Of a stretch of DNA of 64,000 nt, positions 1-8,013 are shown in pieces. A program made the translations under genes and the position numbers. How positions within the stretch are numbered: position 1 is the first letter of the stretch; each line of letters opens with the position of its first letter. The notes beneath the pieces were generated by a model. It did not search any database and was not told the DNA's origin. It saw only the letters and a list, made by a program, of their open reading frames with translations. This stretch comes from Bradyrhizobium diazoefficiens (GTDB lineage Bacteria; Pseudomonadota; Alphaproteobacteria; Rhizobiales; Xanthobacteraceae): assembly GCF_016616885.1 (NCBI RefSeq), contig NZ_CP067102.1, forward strand, positions 7,902,501 through 7,966,500. The letters are read 5' to 3'.

Positions 1-1
1 G

Positions 2-358
2 GACATCAAGATTCCCGATGATCCCAGCGCGCTGGAAGCGTTCGAGAACGGCAAGCGCTATTTCTACACCCGCCGTGGCCAGCTGAATTTCTCCTGCGCG
101 AGCTGCCATGTGCAGAGCCCGGGCGAGCGCATCCGCGCGGAAGTCCTGGCGCCGGCGCTCGGCATCCTGAACGCCTTGCCGATCTACCGCTCCGAATGGA
201 GTGGCATGGGCACCACCAGCCGCCGCTTCATCACCTGCAACAGCCAGACCCGCGCGGTTCCGCTGGAGCCGCAGGCAGACGAATATCGCGACGTCGAATA
301 TTTCCTCTCCTACGTCGCCAACGGCCTGCCGATTTCGGGACCGGGAGCGCGGCCATGA
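2..358 (+). CDS. soxA: SoxA, diheme cytochrome subunit of the Sox thiosulfate-oxidising complex (C-terminal part)
   Basis: Only the last ~118 residues lie in the window; the 5' end is cut. SoxA pairs with SoxX in the periplasm and oxidatively couples thiosulfate to the SoxYZ carrier. A CASCH motif (C-x-x-C-H) near the start of the visible part is the c-type haem attachment site. Further on, the ITCNSQT segment carries the cysteine that in SoxA ligates the active-site haem as a persulfide. The C-terminal DEYRDVEYFLSY region is also typical of SoxA. The TGA overlaps the ATG of the next gene (355), so the two are translationally coupled, and soxB follows. The identification rests on these motifs and on the neighbours. 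Confidence 0.9.
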   Translation, partial: DIKIPDDPSALEAFENGKRYFYTRRGQLNFSCASCHVQSPGERIRAEVLAPALGILNALPIYRSEWSGMGTTSRRFITCNSQTRAVPLEPQADEYRDVEYFLSYVANGLPISGPGARP

Positions 359-660
359 AGCGGTCACTTCCTATCGCCATGTTGCTGGCCCTGAGCTTCG
401 CGCCGATGGCGCGCGCGGCGACCGAGGCAGACTACAAGGCGGCCTATGCTGCCGCGGAGGCTGCCTCCAAGGAGGCAGCCGGCATGCGCAACCAGTGGAC
501 CACGACCGTCTCGACGCTGGCGGCCGCCAAGAAGGCGGGCGATGGCGGCGATTTCGACCGCGCCGTGGCCGCAGCCAAGGAAGCTGAAGCACTGGCGAAA
601 GCATCGATTGTCCAGGCGACCTCTGAAAAAGAAGCCTGGAAGGCGATGGAAATCCGCTAA
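355..660 (+). CDS. Small SoxXA-binding protein (SoxK-like)
   Basis: This encodes a 101-residue exported protein. A signal peptide with a hydrophobic stretch ends near ARA at residues ~20-22. The mature part is short, alanine/lysine/glutamate-rich and predicted all-helical, with a KKAGDGGDFDRAV segment. Small proteins of this kind sit beside soxA in several thiosulfate oxidisers, where they bind SoxXA and raise its activity (SoxK/SAXB type). The start is ATG 355, overlapping the soxA stop, with GGGAGC upstream. The fit to that family comes from size, position and composition, not from a catalytic motif. A longer start upstream in the same frame would run through soxA and is unlikely. Confidence 0.75.
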   Translation: MKRSLPIAMLLALSFAPMARAATEADYKAAYAAAEAASKEAAGMRNQWTTTVSTLAAAKKAGDGGDFDRAVAAAKEAEALAKASIVQATSEKEAWKAMEIR

Positions 661-715
661 AGTAAGCTTGGTGGGAACCGTCGAACTGCCGTCAAGAGGC
701 GCGGAGAATGTGAAA

Positions 716-2461
716 ATGGCGATCCGCCGCCGCGATTTCCTGAGGAGCTCAGCCGTTGCTGCCGCATCGCTTGCGCTGCCACGGTTTGCGCGCGGCGCAG
801 AAACCGCGAGCATTTACGACATCGAGCGCTTCGGCAACGCGCGGATCCTGCATCTCACCGACACGCATGCGCAGCTCAATCCGGTCTATGTCCGCGAGCC
901 CAGCGTCAATATCGGTATTGGCGAGATGGCTGGACGGCCGCCGCATCTGGTCGGTCGCGCTTTCCTGGAGCACTTTGGCATCCGGCCCGACAGCGCCGAC
1001 GCCTATGCTTTCACCTCTGTCGAGTTCGAGAAGTCGGCCGGCCGTTTCGGCAAGCTCGGCGGCTTCGCTCATCTGAAGACGCTGATCGACCGCCTGCGCA
1101 GTGATGTCGGCGAGAAGCATGCGATGCTGGTCGACGGCGGCGACCTCTGGCAGGGCACCGGCCTCGCCAACATCATGCAGGGTCGCGACATGGTGGAGGT
1201 CGCCAATCTGCTCGGTATCGAGGCGATGACCGGGCATTGGGAGTTCACCTATGGCGAGCAGGCGCTGCGTGACAATCTCGAGCACTTCAAGGGCGCGTTT
1301 CTGGCGCAGAACGTCTTCCTGACCGAGGAAGCCGCGTTCAACGACGCCCTCGCCTTCGACAAGGCGACGGGGCGCGTGTTCAAGCCATCGACCATCAAGG
1401 AGCTCGGTGGCCATCGCGTCGCAATCATCGGCCAGGCCTTTCCTTACGTGCCGATCGCGCATCCCAAGCGATTCACGCCGGACTGGACCTTTGGCATTCG
1501 CGAGGAAGAGCTGCAGAAGCATGTCGATGCGTTGCGCGGCGTCGACAAGGTCGATGCGGTCATCCTGCTGTCGCACAACGGCATGGACGTCGACCTCAAG
1601 CTCGCAACCCGCGTCACCGGCATCGATGTCATTCTCGGCGGCCACACCCATGATGCCGTGCCGCAGCCAATTCTCGTGAAGAACGCGGGCGGTACGACGC
1701 TCGTCACCAATGCCGGCTCCAACGGGAAGTTTTTGGGCGTGCTCGATCTCGCGCTCGACAAGGGCAAGGTCGGCGACGTCAGGTACCATCTGCTGCCGGT
1801 CTATTCCGAGCTGCTGAAGCCCGATCCTGCAATGGCCGAGCTGATCGGAAAGCTGCGCGCGCCGCATGTGACCGACTGGTCGGAGAAGATCGCAACGCCC
1901 GACCGCCTGCTCTATCGCCGCGACAATTTCGCCGGCCCCGTCGACGAGCTGATCTGCACCGCGCTACGCACCGAGCTCGACGCCGAGATCGCGCTGTCGC
2001 CGGGCTTTCGCTGGGGCGTCACCGCGTTGCCCGGCCAGCCGCTGACCATGGAGGATGTGCTCGCGGAGACCGCGATCACCTATCCCGAGACCTATATGCA
2101 GGAGATGACTGGCAGTCAGATCAAGGACGTGCTGGAAGACATCTGCGACAATCTCTTCAACGCCGATCCCTATTACCAGCAGGGCGGCGACATGGTGCGC
2201 GCCGGCGGGCTCAGCTACGCCTGCAGCCCTACCAACGCGATCGGCAGCCGCATCTCCGAGCTCAAGCTCGCCGACGGCAAGGCGCTCAGCGCCGTCAGGC
2301 ACTACAAGGTCGCGGGCTGGGCCTCGGTCAACGGCCAGCAGGGCGCGCCGGTGTGGGACGTCGTCGGCAAATATCTGCGCTCGGGCCGGATGCTTCAGGA
2401 GCGGCTCGGCACCGGCGTCACGCTGAAGGGCGTCGACGGCAATCCAGGCGTCGCAGGATAG
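716..2461 (+). CDS. soxB: SoxB, thiosulfohydrolase of the Sox pathway
   Basis: This encodes 581 residues, the usual SoxB length. SoxB is a periplasmic dimanganese enzyme that hydrolyses the terminal sulfone from the cysteine-S-thiosulfonate carried by SoxYZ, releasing sulfate. The N-terminus has a twin-arginine signal (RRRDFLR, residues ~3-9, then a hydrophobic stretch to about residue 25). Metal-site motifs of the 5'-nucleotidase/metallophosphoesterase fold are present: LTDTH at 47-51, DGGDLW at ~140, SHNGMD at 286 and GGHTHD at ~308. SoxB's own variant GHWEFTYG (173-180) replaces the GNHEFD of nucleotidases. The ATG at 716 was chosen because the twin-arginine signal begins there; a GTG two codons upstream is possible. 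It lies 55 bp after the SoxXA-binding gene, in the same operon. Confidence 0.95.
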   Translation: MAIRRRDFLRSSAVAAASLALPRFARGAETASIYDIERFGNARILHLTDTHAQLNPVYVREPSVNIGIGEMAGRPPHLVGRAFLEHFGIRPDSADAYAFTSVEFEKSAGRFGKLGGFAHLKTLIDRLRSDVGEKHAMLVDGGDLWQGTGLANIMQGRDMVEVANLLGIEAMTGHWEFTYGEQALRDNLEHFKGAFLAQNVFLTEEAAFNDALAFDKATGRVFKPSTIKELGGHRVAIIGQAFPYVPIAHPKRFTPDWTFGIREEELQKHVDALRGVDKVDAVILLSHNGMDVDLKLATRVTGIDVILGGHTHDAVPQPILVKNAGGTTLVTNAGSNGKFLGVLDLALDKGKVGDVRYHLLPVYSELLKPDPAMAELIGKLRAPHVTDWSEKIATPDRLLYRRDNFAGPVDELICTALRTELDAEIALSPGFRWGVTALPGQPLTMEDVLAETAITYPETYMQEMTGSQIKDVLEDICDNLFNADPYYQQGGDMVRAGGLSYACSPTNAIGSRISELKLADGKALSAVRHYKVAGWASVNGQQGAPVWDVVGKYLRSGRMLQERLGTGVTLKGVDGNPGVAG

Positions 2462-2463
2462 AG

Positions 2464-2922
2464 ATGATGCGGTTGCAAATCTTTCGCGCAATGCTGCTGG
2501 CGCAGCTCGTCTTGGTCGCGCCGACGTTGGCTTCTGCGCAGCAAGTGCCGCTCCAGGACAAGCCATTCGCCGAGCACAAGATCGTGCTGCAGCTCTCAGA
2601 TGGCGATGCCAGGAAGCAGGCGCTGGTGCTGAGCGTCGCCAACAATCTTCTGAAGGCCTACGCCCCCGACAAGATCGCCGTGGAGGTCGTCGCCTTCGGC
2701 CCCGGCATCGATTTGCTGCTGTCCGGCAGCGAGCGCCGCGAGCAGGTCGAGAGCCTGATCGCGCAGGGCGTGCGTTTCGATGTCTGCCTCAACACGGTCG
2801 ACACGATCGAGCGGGAGACGGGCAAGCGGCCGGAGTTCATTCCGGCGGCCACGCCGGTGCAGGTGGGTGTTGGGCAGATCCTGTTTCTGGCGGAGAATGG
2901 GTACACGCTGGTGAGGCCGTAG
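2464..2922 (+). CDS. Exported DsrE-family protein of the sox cluster
   Basis: This encodes ~152 residues with a signal peptide (hydrophobic to about ASAQQ, residue ~25) and a DsrE/DsrF-like domain. Visible elements are HKIVLQLSDGD, a long central helix, IAVEVVAFGPG, and a single conserved-type cysteine in FDVCLNTVDT. DsrE/TusD-like proteins carry sulfur as a cysteine persulfide. An exported one directly after soxB suggests a periplasmic role in sulfur transfer during thiosulfate oxidation. It starts 2 nt after soxB with AGGATAGAG just upstream; ATG 2464 and ATG 2467 are adjacent alternatives. Family assignment is fairly safe, the exact role is inferred. Confidence 0.75.
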   Translation: MMRLQIFRAMLLAQLVLVAPTLASAQQVPLQDKPFAEHKIVLQLSDGDARKQALVLSVANNLLKAYAPDKIAVEVVAFGPGIDLLLSGSERREQVESLIAQGVRFDVCLNTVDTIERETGKRPEFIPAATPVQVGVGQILFLAENGYTLVRP

Positions 2923-2931
2923 GGCCATCGC

Positions 2932-3034
2932 CGTCATTCCGGGGCGATGCGAAGCATCGAACTAGGGTGCGCCCTTGCGCACCTGAGAATCTCGAGATTC
3001 CGGGTTCGGCTCTACGAGCCGCCCCGGAATGACA
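2932..3034. repeat. Long palindromic intergenic repeat (CGTCATTCCGGGGC family, copy 1)
   Basis: The outer arms CGTCATTCCGGGGC and GCCCCGGAATGACA are inverted, and shorter inner palindromes (for example GATGCGAAGCATC) lie between them. It fills much of the 225-bp gap between the sox cluster and the next gene. Related copies occur near 11974, 32408 and 33278. Confidence 0.85.
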
Positions 3035-3147
3035 GCTGACCCAACAATAAGAATCTTCTAAATTTTCTTGTTTTCACAGTGGATTGCTTCTCCTTATAGT
3101 CTCTGGCGTAGTAGAATCCTCGAAGTCAATTCACGCCGGGTCCTGCC

Positions 3148-4188
3148 ATGATCTTCCGCCAGCTCTTCGACAGCGTTTCGGGCACCTACAGCTACGTTCT
3201 TGCCAGCCGCCCCGGCGGCGAGGCGCTGATCCTTGATCCCGTGCTGGAGAAGGTCGACCGCTATTGCCAGCTGCTCCGCGAGCTCGACCTCAAGCTGGTC
3301 AAGGCGGTCGACACCCATCTGCATGCCGACCACGTCACAGGCCTCGGCGAGCTGCGCGATCGCACCCATTGCATGACGGTGATGGGCGACCAGACCAAGG
3401 CCGACGTGGTGGCGATGCGCGTCGCCGACGGCGACAAGGTGACCATCGAAGGTCTCTCGCTCGATGTGATGTACACGCCGGGCCACACCGACGATTCCTA
3501 TTCCTATCTGATGGGCGACCGCGTCTTCACCGGCGATACGCTTTTGATCCGCGGTACCGGCCGCACCGATTTCCAGAACGGTTCTTCGCGCGCGCAGTAC
3601 GAGTCAATTTTCAATCGGCTGCTGAAGCTGCCGGATGAGACGATGGTCTTCCCGGCGCATGACTACAAGGGCGACACTGTCTCCACCATCGGCGAGGAGA
3701 AGCGCTACAATCCGCGGCTGCAGGTGCGCTCGGTCGACGAATATATCGAGCTGATGGCGAACCTGAAGCTGCCCAATCCGAAGATGATGGACGTGGCGGT
3801 GCCGGCCAACATGCGGGTCGGCCTGCATCAGGAGGAACTGGAGAAGGAGGGCCGCGCGCTTAGCGCGGTCGAGGCAATCCGCTCGCTCGGCCGGCCCGAT
3901 ATTCTGCTGGTCGATCTGCGCGAGACCAATGAACGGATGAAGCACGGCATGCTCGAAGGCGCACTGCACACGCCCTATCCGAGCGTCGAGGAGAGCCTCA
4001 AGCCCGGCGGCATGCTGCGCGAGGTCGCCGCCGCGACGGGGCGCCGCGTGGTTTTCTTCTGCGCCTTCGGCGAGCGCTCGGCGATGGCTGTCGCCGCCGC
4101 CAAGGAGGCCGGCCTCTCCAACACCGCCCACATCGCCGGCGGCATCGACGCCTGGAAAAAGGCGGGCGGGCCGGTGGTGCACATCTGA
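3148..4188 (+). CDS. Persulfide dioxygenase-rhodanese fusion (ETHE1/CstB-like)
   Basis: This encodes 346 residues with two domains. Residues ~1-235 are a metallo-beta-lactamase fold of the ETHE1 persulfide dioxygenase group: THLHADH at 56-62 (metal ligands), TPGHTDDSYSY near 110, GTGRTDFQNG near 140 and PAHDY near 168. Residues ~245-346 are a rhodanese domain with catalytic Cys305 in CAFGERS. The first domain oxidises glutathione persulfide (or similar) to sulfite using O2 and Fe(II). The second moves sulfane sulfur between thiosulfate, sulfite and thiols. Placement after sox genes fits cytoplasmic persulfide clearance. No strong ribosome site precedes ATG 3148, but the N-terminus MIFRQLFD is typical of the family. 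Confidence 0.88.
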   Translation: MIFRQLFDSVSGTYSYVLASRPGGEALILDPVLEKVDRYCQLLRELDLKLVKAVDTHLHADHVTGLGELRDRTHCMTVMGDQTKADVVAMRVADGDKVTIEGLSLDVMYTPGHTDDSYSYLMGDRVFTGDTLLIRGTGRTDFQNGSSRAQYESIFNRLLKLPDETMVFPAHDYKGDTVSTIGEEKRYNPRLQVRSVDEYIELMANLKLPNPKMMDVAVPANMRVGLHQEELEKEGRALSAVEAIRSLGRPDILLVDLRETNERMKHGMLEGALHTPYPSVEESLKPGGMLREVAAATGRRVVFFCAFGERSAMAVAAAKEAGLSNTAHIAGGIDAWKKAGGPVVHI

Positions 4189-4277
4189 CGATTTCGTTGC
4201 CGGTCCTTGAGATAGGTCAGGAACCGCATAGATCTTCGGTCTAGAAGCGGATGACGCATCACCATCCGGGATTAGCC

Positions 4278-4445
4278 ATGGCCAAGATCGGGAACAAGAC
4301 CGCCAAGCCCAGCGAGCCGCCGAAACAGGTGGCCGACAAGGCGAAAAAGCCGAAGCCTCCGCGCGGTGTCGACGACGATTGTGAAGACGGTGACATCGCC
4401 ACGCCGAAGCGCGATCGTTATGGGACTGATGACGAGCCGTTGTGA
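4278..4445 (+). CDS. Small hypothetical lysine/proline-rich protein
   Basis: This encodes 55 residues, highly charged: a basic, proline-rich first half (KKPKPPRG) and an acidic end (DDDCEDGD, GTDDEPL). There is no signal peptide, membrane segment or recognisable domain. It looks like an intrinsically disordered small protein. An in-frame ATG at 4251 would add nine residues. The region has no competing gene and the ribosome site is weak, so coding status is plausible but not certain. Confidence 0.45.
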   Translation: MAKIGNKTAKPSEPPKQVADKAKKPKPPRGVDDDCEDGDIATPKRDRYGTDDEPL

Positions 4446-4616
4446 GAAGGACGCGACGCTGACCTCGTCCTCCGCTGTCGTCCTGGCGAAAGGCCGGGAC
4501 GACGTTGGGGAGGCATCACGCGTCACCCGCACTACCTGCCATGCGCCTGCGTTCATGGACAAATAACCGCTGTCCCCGATAGTTTGCGCGCCTCCAGGGA
4601 GTGAAACGGAACTGCG

Positions 4617-5825
4617 ATGGTCGACGTTCTCGCCGCACCGCAACAAGGCAAGGCGGACAGCGCGCTGCGCACGCTGACCGGGATTTCGATCGCGCATTGG
4701 GTCAGCCATTTCCATCTGCTGGTCCTGCCGATGCTGTTCCCGTTCCTCAAGAGCCAGCTCGGCGTCGGCTATGTCGAGCTCGGCTTCGCGCTGACCGTGT
4801 CGGCCGTTGTCTCCGGGCTGACGCAGGCACCGACCGGCTATCTCGTCGACCATTTTGGCGCGCGCAAAATCCTGCTCGGCGGACTGACGCTCGGCGGGCT
4901 CGCGCTGATCATGCTCGGCCTGTATCTGAGCTACGCCTCGCTGATCGCCTGCGCCGTGTTGCTTGGCCTTGCCAACAGCGTCTATCATCCCGCCGATTAC
5001 GCCATTCTGGCCGAGCATATGGATGAGGCGCGGATGGGCCGCGCCTTCTCGGTCCACACCTTTGCCGGATATTTTGGTGGTGCCGTTGCGCCGGCGATCG
5101 TCGCCGCGCTGATCACGGTGTCCGGCGGCGTTGGTGCGCTGCTCGCATCGGGCGCGATCGGCGTGCTGGTGGCGCTGCTGCTGGTCGCCATGAACATTCC
5201 CGATGCCGGCGCGCACAAGGTCAAGCCGGGCAATACGAAGCTGCCGAAACAGGCCGTCATCACGCCGGCGCTGATCACGCTGACCGCGCTGTTCATGCTG
5301 CTCAGCCTGTCGGTTGCCGGCATCAACAATTTCGGCGTGGTGGCACTGATGAGCGGCTACGGCGCAACCTATTCCATCGCCAACGTCGCGCTGACCGCCT
5401 TCCTTGGCTCCAGCGCCGCGGGTGTGCTCGCGGGCGGCTTCCTCGCCGACCACACCGAGCGCCACGGCTATGTCGCCGCCGCCTGCTTTGCCGCGAATGC
5501 GGCCATCGTGCTGCTGATCGCGCTGGTCACGCTGCCCGGCTGGGCCCTGACCGCGACGATGGCGAGCGCGGGCTTCCTCTCCGGCGTGATCGCGCCGTCG
5601 CGGGACATGCTGGTGCGCAACGCAGCGCCTCCCGGCGCCGCCGGTCGCGCCTTCGGCATCGTCTCCACCGGCTTCAATCTCGGCGGCATCGTCAGCCCGC
5701 TGCTGTTCGGCTGGATCATGGATCAGAGCGCGCCGCACTGGGTGTTCGGCGCCTCCGTGATCTTCATGGTCGCGACCGTGGTGCTGTCGCCGTTCACCGA
5801 GCGGAAGCCGCAAGCCAAGGCATAG
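4617..5825 (+). CDS. Major facilitator superfamily transporter
   Basis: This encodes 402 residues with about twelve hydrophobic segments. The loop between helices 2 and 3 has the MFS motif A region (DHFGARKILLGG, ~residues 79-90) and the second half has the matching DHTERHGY loop. The N-terminal HWVSHFHLLVLPMLFP resembles the fosmidomycin-resistance-like branch of MFS exporters, but the substrate cannot be read from the sequence. The start ATG 4617 follows GGGAGTGAAACGG. It is monocistronic and convergent with the next MFS gene on the other strand. Confidence 0.8.
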   Translation: MVDVLAAPQQGKADSALRTLTGISIAHWVSHFHLLVLPMLFPFLKSQLGVGYVELGFALTVSAVVSGLTQAPTGYLVDHFGARKILLGGLTLGGLALIMLGLYLSYASLIACAVLLGLANSVYHPADYAILAEHMDEARMGRAFSVHTFAGYFGGAVAPAIVAALITVSGGVGALLASGAIGVLVALLLVAMNIPDAGAHKVKPGNTKLPKQAVITPALITLTALFMLLSLSVAGINNFGVVALMSGYGATYSIANVALTAFLGSSAAGVLAGGFLADHTERHGYVAAACFAANAAIVLLIALVTLPGWALTATMASAGFLSGVIAPSRDMLVRNAAPPGAAGRAFGIVSTGFNLGGIVSPLLFGWIMDQSAPHWVFGASVIFMVATVVLSPFTERKPQAKA

Positions 5826-5856
5826 CTACAAAGCTCAAGGCGTAGCTACAAAGCTA
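5817..5856 (+). repeat. Two tandem 20-bp copies spanning the MFS stop codon
   Basis: Two adjacent 20-bp units (5817-5836 and 5837-5856) differ at two positions. The first contains the last two codons and the TAG of the MFS gene; the second repeats that TAG in frame. It looks like a recent slip-type duplication at the gene end. Confidence 0.8.
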
Positions 5857-5879
5857 AGGTGTCGTCCCCTGATTGCTGC

Positions 5880-7217
5880 TTACGTCGGCGACACCGCGCC
5901 CTTCAGTTCAGCCGACCGCGGAGCCGCACCGCGCGTCAGGCGGGCCTTTTCCGTATTCGGCCAGAGTAGCAGCAGGCCGATGACGCCGGAGCTGACCATC
6001 ACCGCAGCATTGATGGTGAAGCCGGTCATGTAGCCGTCGAGCATGCTGCCGGCGCGCTGGATCACGCTGCCCATCACCATCGGTGCGATGATGCCCGAGA
6101 GCGTATAGAGCGCGCCATAGATCGCGAGGACCGCGCCGCGTTGCGAGGCCGGAGTGAACTCGCCGAGCATCGGCGGGCACACCACATAGATCGAGCTGCA
6201 CAGGCCCGGGCCAATCACGAGCATCGCGATCTTCAGGCCCACGCCCGGGACGTGCGGCATCAATGCGAGGACGAGGCCGCCGATCACCAGCGGCACCGAG
6301 CCAAGTACGCCGCGGGCCACACGGGTGGTCGAACGCCGCGCCATCATGACCTGCGAGATCCACCCGGTGAGGATGACGATGAAGGCGCCGAACATCCAGG
6401 GCAGGATCGAGATGAAGCCCGCATCACTCTGCGAGAAGCCGAGGCCCTTGACGATGAACGGCGTGAACCAGGTGAGCCCGAGCGACAGCGCCCAGTAGGC
6501 GCCGAAGGTTGCGAACACGCAGCCAAGGAAGGTGCGCGAGGTCAGAAGCTGAATGTAGGGAATTTTCGTCTCGGTGGCCGCGAGGACCCGCGTGTCCTCG
6601 AGCGGACCTTCCTTCCCGAGCGCCAGCCAGGCACAGACCCAGATCAGGCCGACGACGCCGAGCGCGCCGAAGGCATAGTGCCAGGAATGATTGACGATGA
6701 CCCAGTTGAGCGCCGGCACGGCCAGGATGACGCCGAACGCCGAGCCCTGCAACAGGAGCGCCGTCGGCAGCGCGCGCTTCTCGTCCGGGAACCATTTGTA
6801 GATGGCATGCGTGGCGACCGACGCCGCTGGCCCCTCGCCGGCACCGAGCACGATGCGGCAGATCAAGAGCGTGGTGAAGGAGACGCTGCCGACCATCGGA
6901 AATTGCGCCAGCGCCCATATCACCGCCAACGTCAGCAGCACCCAGCGCGTCGCCACCTTGTTGACGATGAAGCCGACCACGACGGCCGAGATCGAGAACA
7001 GGAAGAAGAACGAGGAGCCAAGCAGGCCGAACTGCTCCGGCTCGAGCTTCAAATCGGTCATGATCGGCACGCCGGCGAGGCCGACGACGATCTTGTCCGC
7101 GAAGTTCACCACCATGAAGAGAAAGAGGAGAAAAGTGACGGTCCAGGCGCCCCTCGGCGTTTGCTTGGATGCCCCTGCCGTCCTAGCCGCCGCGGACGGC
7201 GTTCCCTGAGCGCTCAT
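5880..7217 (-). CDS. MFS transporter, anion:cation symporter-like
   Basis: This encodes 445 residues with twelve predicted membrane segments. The NFADKIVVGLAG segment in helix 1, GAGEGPAASVATHAIYKWFP around helix 4, and the conserved acidic/aromatic pattern are typical of the ACS (anion:cation symporter) branch, which moves small organic acids such as tartrate, phthalate or hexuronates. ATG 7217 was chosen because GGGGAG lies 5 nt upstream; an adjacent ATG at 7220 is too close to it, and a frame extending to 7289 lacks support. It is divergent from the ABC operon starting at 7354. The substrate is unknown. Confidence 0.8.
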   Translation of the reverse strand: MSAQGTPSAAARTAGASKQTPRGAWTVTFLLFLFMVVNFADKIVVGLAGVPIMTDLKLEPEQFGLLGSSFFFLFSISAVVVGFIVNKVATRWVLLTLAVIWALAQFPMVGSVSFTTLLICRIVLGAGEGPAASVATHAIYKWFPDEKRALPTALLLQGSAFGVILAVPALNWVIVNHSWHYAFGALGVVGLIWVCAWLALGKEGPLEDTRVLAATETKIPYIQLLTSRTFLGCVFATFGAYWALSLGLTWFTPFIVKGLGFSQSDAGFISILPWMFGAFIVILTGWISQVMMARRSTTRVARGVLGSVPLVIGGLVLALMPHVPGVGLKIAMLVIGPGLCSSIYVVCPPMLGEFTPASQRGAVLAIYGALYTLSGIIAPMVMGSVIQRAGSMLDGYMTGFTINAAVMVSSGVIGLLLLWPNTEKARLTRGAAPRSAELKGAVSPT

Positions 7218-7353
7218 CATTCTCCCCGTATGTCTTTTCGGCACTTTTGATTTGGCCGTCTTGGGAGCTAACAACGGCTTGAACGGCAACGCAACCCCGG
7301 CATTTCCACGACAAGTGTGCTACGCAGCATTAAGTTAAATTCCGTCCGGCGCA

Positions 7354-8013
7354 TTGATCTTGCTGAGCATCCGAAACCTCTCAAAGACCTTCTCCTCGGC
7401 CGCCGAGCCGGTCCACGTGCTGCGCGGCGTCGACTTCGACCTGAAGGCCGGCGAGCGCGTTGCGCTGACCGGCGAATCCGGCAGCGGCAAGAGCACGCTG
7501 TTGCACCTGGTCGCCGGGCTCGATGCCGCCGATGGCGGCACGATCCGGCTGGGAGAGACCGAGGTTACGAAGCTCTCCGACGCGGGCCGCGCCGAATTGC
7601 GGCGCGACCGCATCGGCCTGGTTTTTCAGCAGTTCAACCTGATCCCAAGCCTGTCGGTCGCCGACAATCTCGCCTTCCAGGCGCGGATCGCCGGCCGGCA
7701 TGATGCAGGCTGGACCAAGGAGTTGACCGAACGGCTCGGGCTCGGCGGCCTGCTCAAGCGCTATCCAGAGCAATTATCAGGCGGCCAACAGCAGCGGGTC
7801 GCGATCGGACGGGCGCTGGCGACCAAGCCATCGCTGCTGCTCGCGGACGAGCCGACCGGCAATCTGGACGAAGCCACCGCCGACGATGTGCTGGCGCTGA
7901 CGCGCGACCTCGTCGCGCGCACCGGCTGCGGCTTCCTGATGGTGACGCACAGCCTGCATCTGGCCGGCACGCTCGACCGTCACATCATCCTCCATGCAGG
8001 GCGGATCACATGA
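7354..8013 (+). CDS. ABC transporter ATPase (LolD/MacB type, AttE-like)
   Basis: This encodes 219 residues and is a complete ATP-binding subunit: Walker A GESGSGKST, Q-loop VFQQFNL, signature LSGGQQQRVAIGRAL, Walker B LLLADEPTGNLD and an H-loop histidine in MVTHS. The start is a TTG at 7354; a second TTG two codons later is possible. The end overlaps the permease start by ATGA (8010-8013). ATPases of this branch drive mechanotransmission (MacB/LolCDE) systems, not substrate import. The order ATPase, FtsX-type permease, lipocalin-like protein matches the attEFGH type of operon. Confidence 0.85.
   Translation: MILLSIRNLSKTFSSAAEPVHVLRGVDFDLKAGERVALTGESGSGKSTLLHLVAGLDAADGGTIRLGETEVTKLSDAGRAELRRDRIGLVFQQFNLIPSLSVADNLAFQARIAGRHDAGWTKELTERLGLGGLLKRYPEQLSGGQQQRVAIGRALATKPSLLLADEPTGNLDEATADDVLALTRDLVARTGCGFLMVTHSLHLAGTLDRHIILHAGRIT

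Noticed and set aside
4272..5813. A 513-codon open frame on the - strand opposite the MFS transporter
   Set aside because: It is antisense to a gene with clear membrane helices and motifs, and its translation is rich in R, G, H and Q with no domain. It arises from the high-GC codon bias.
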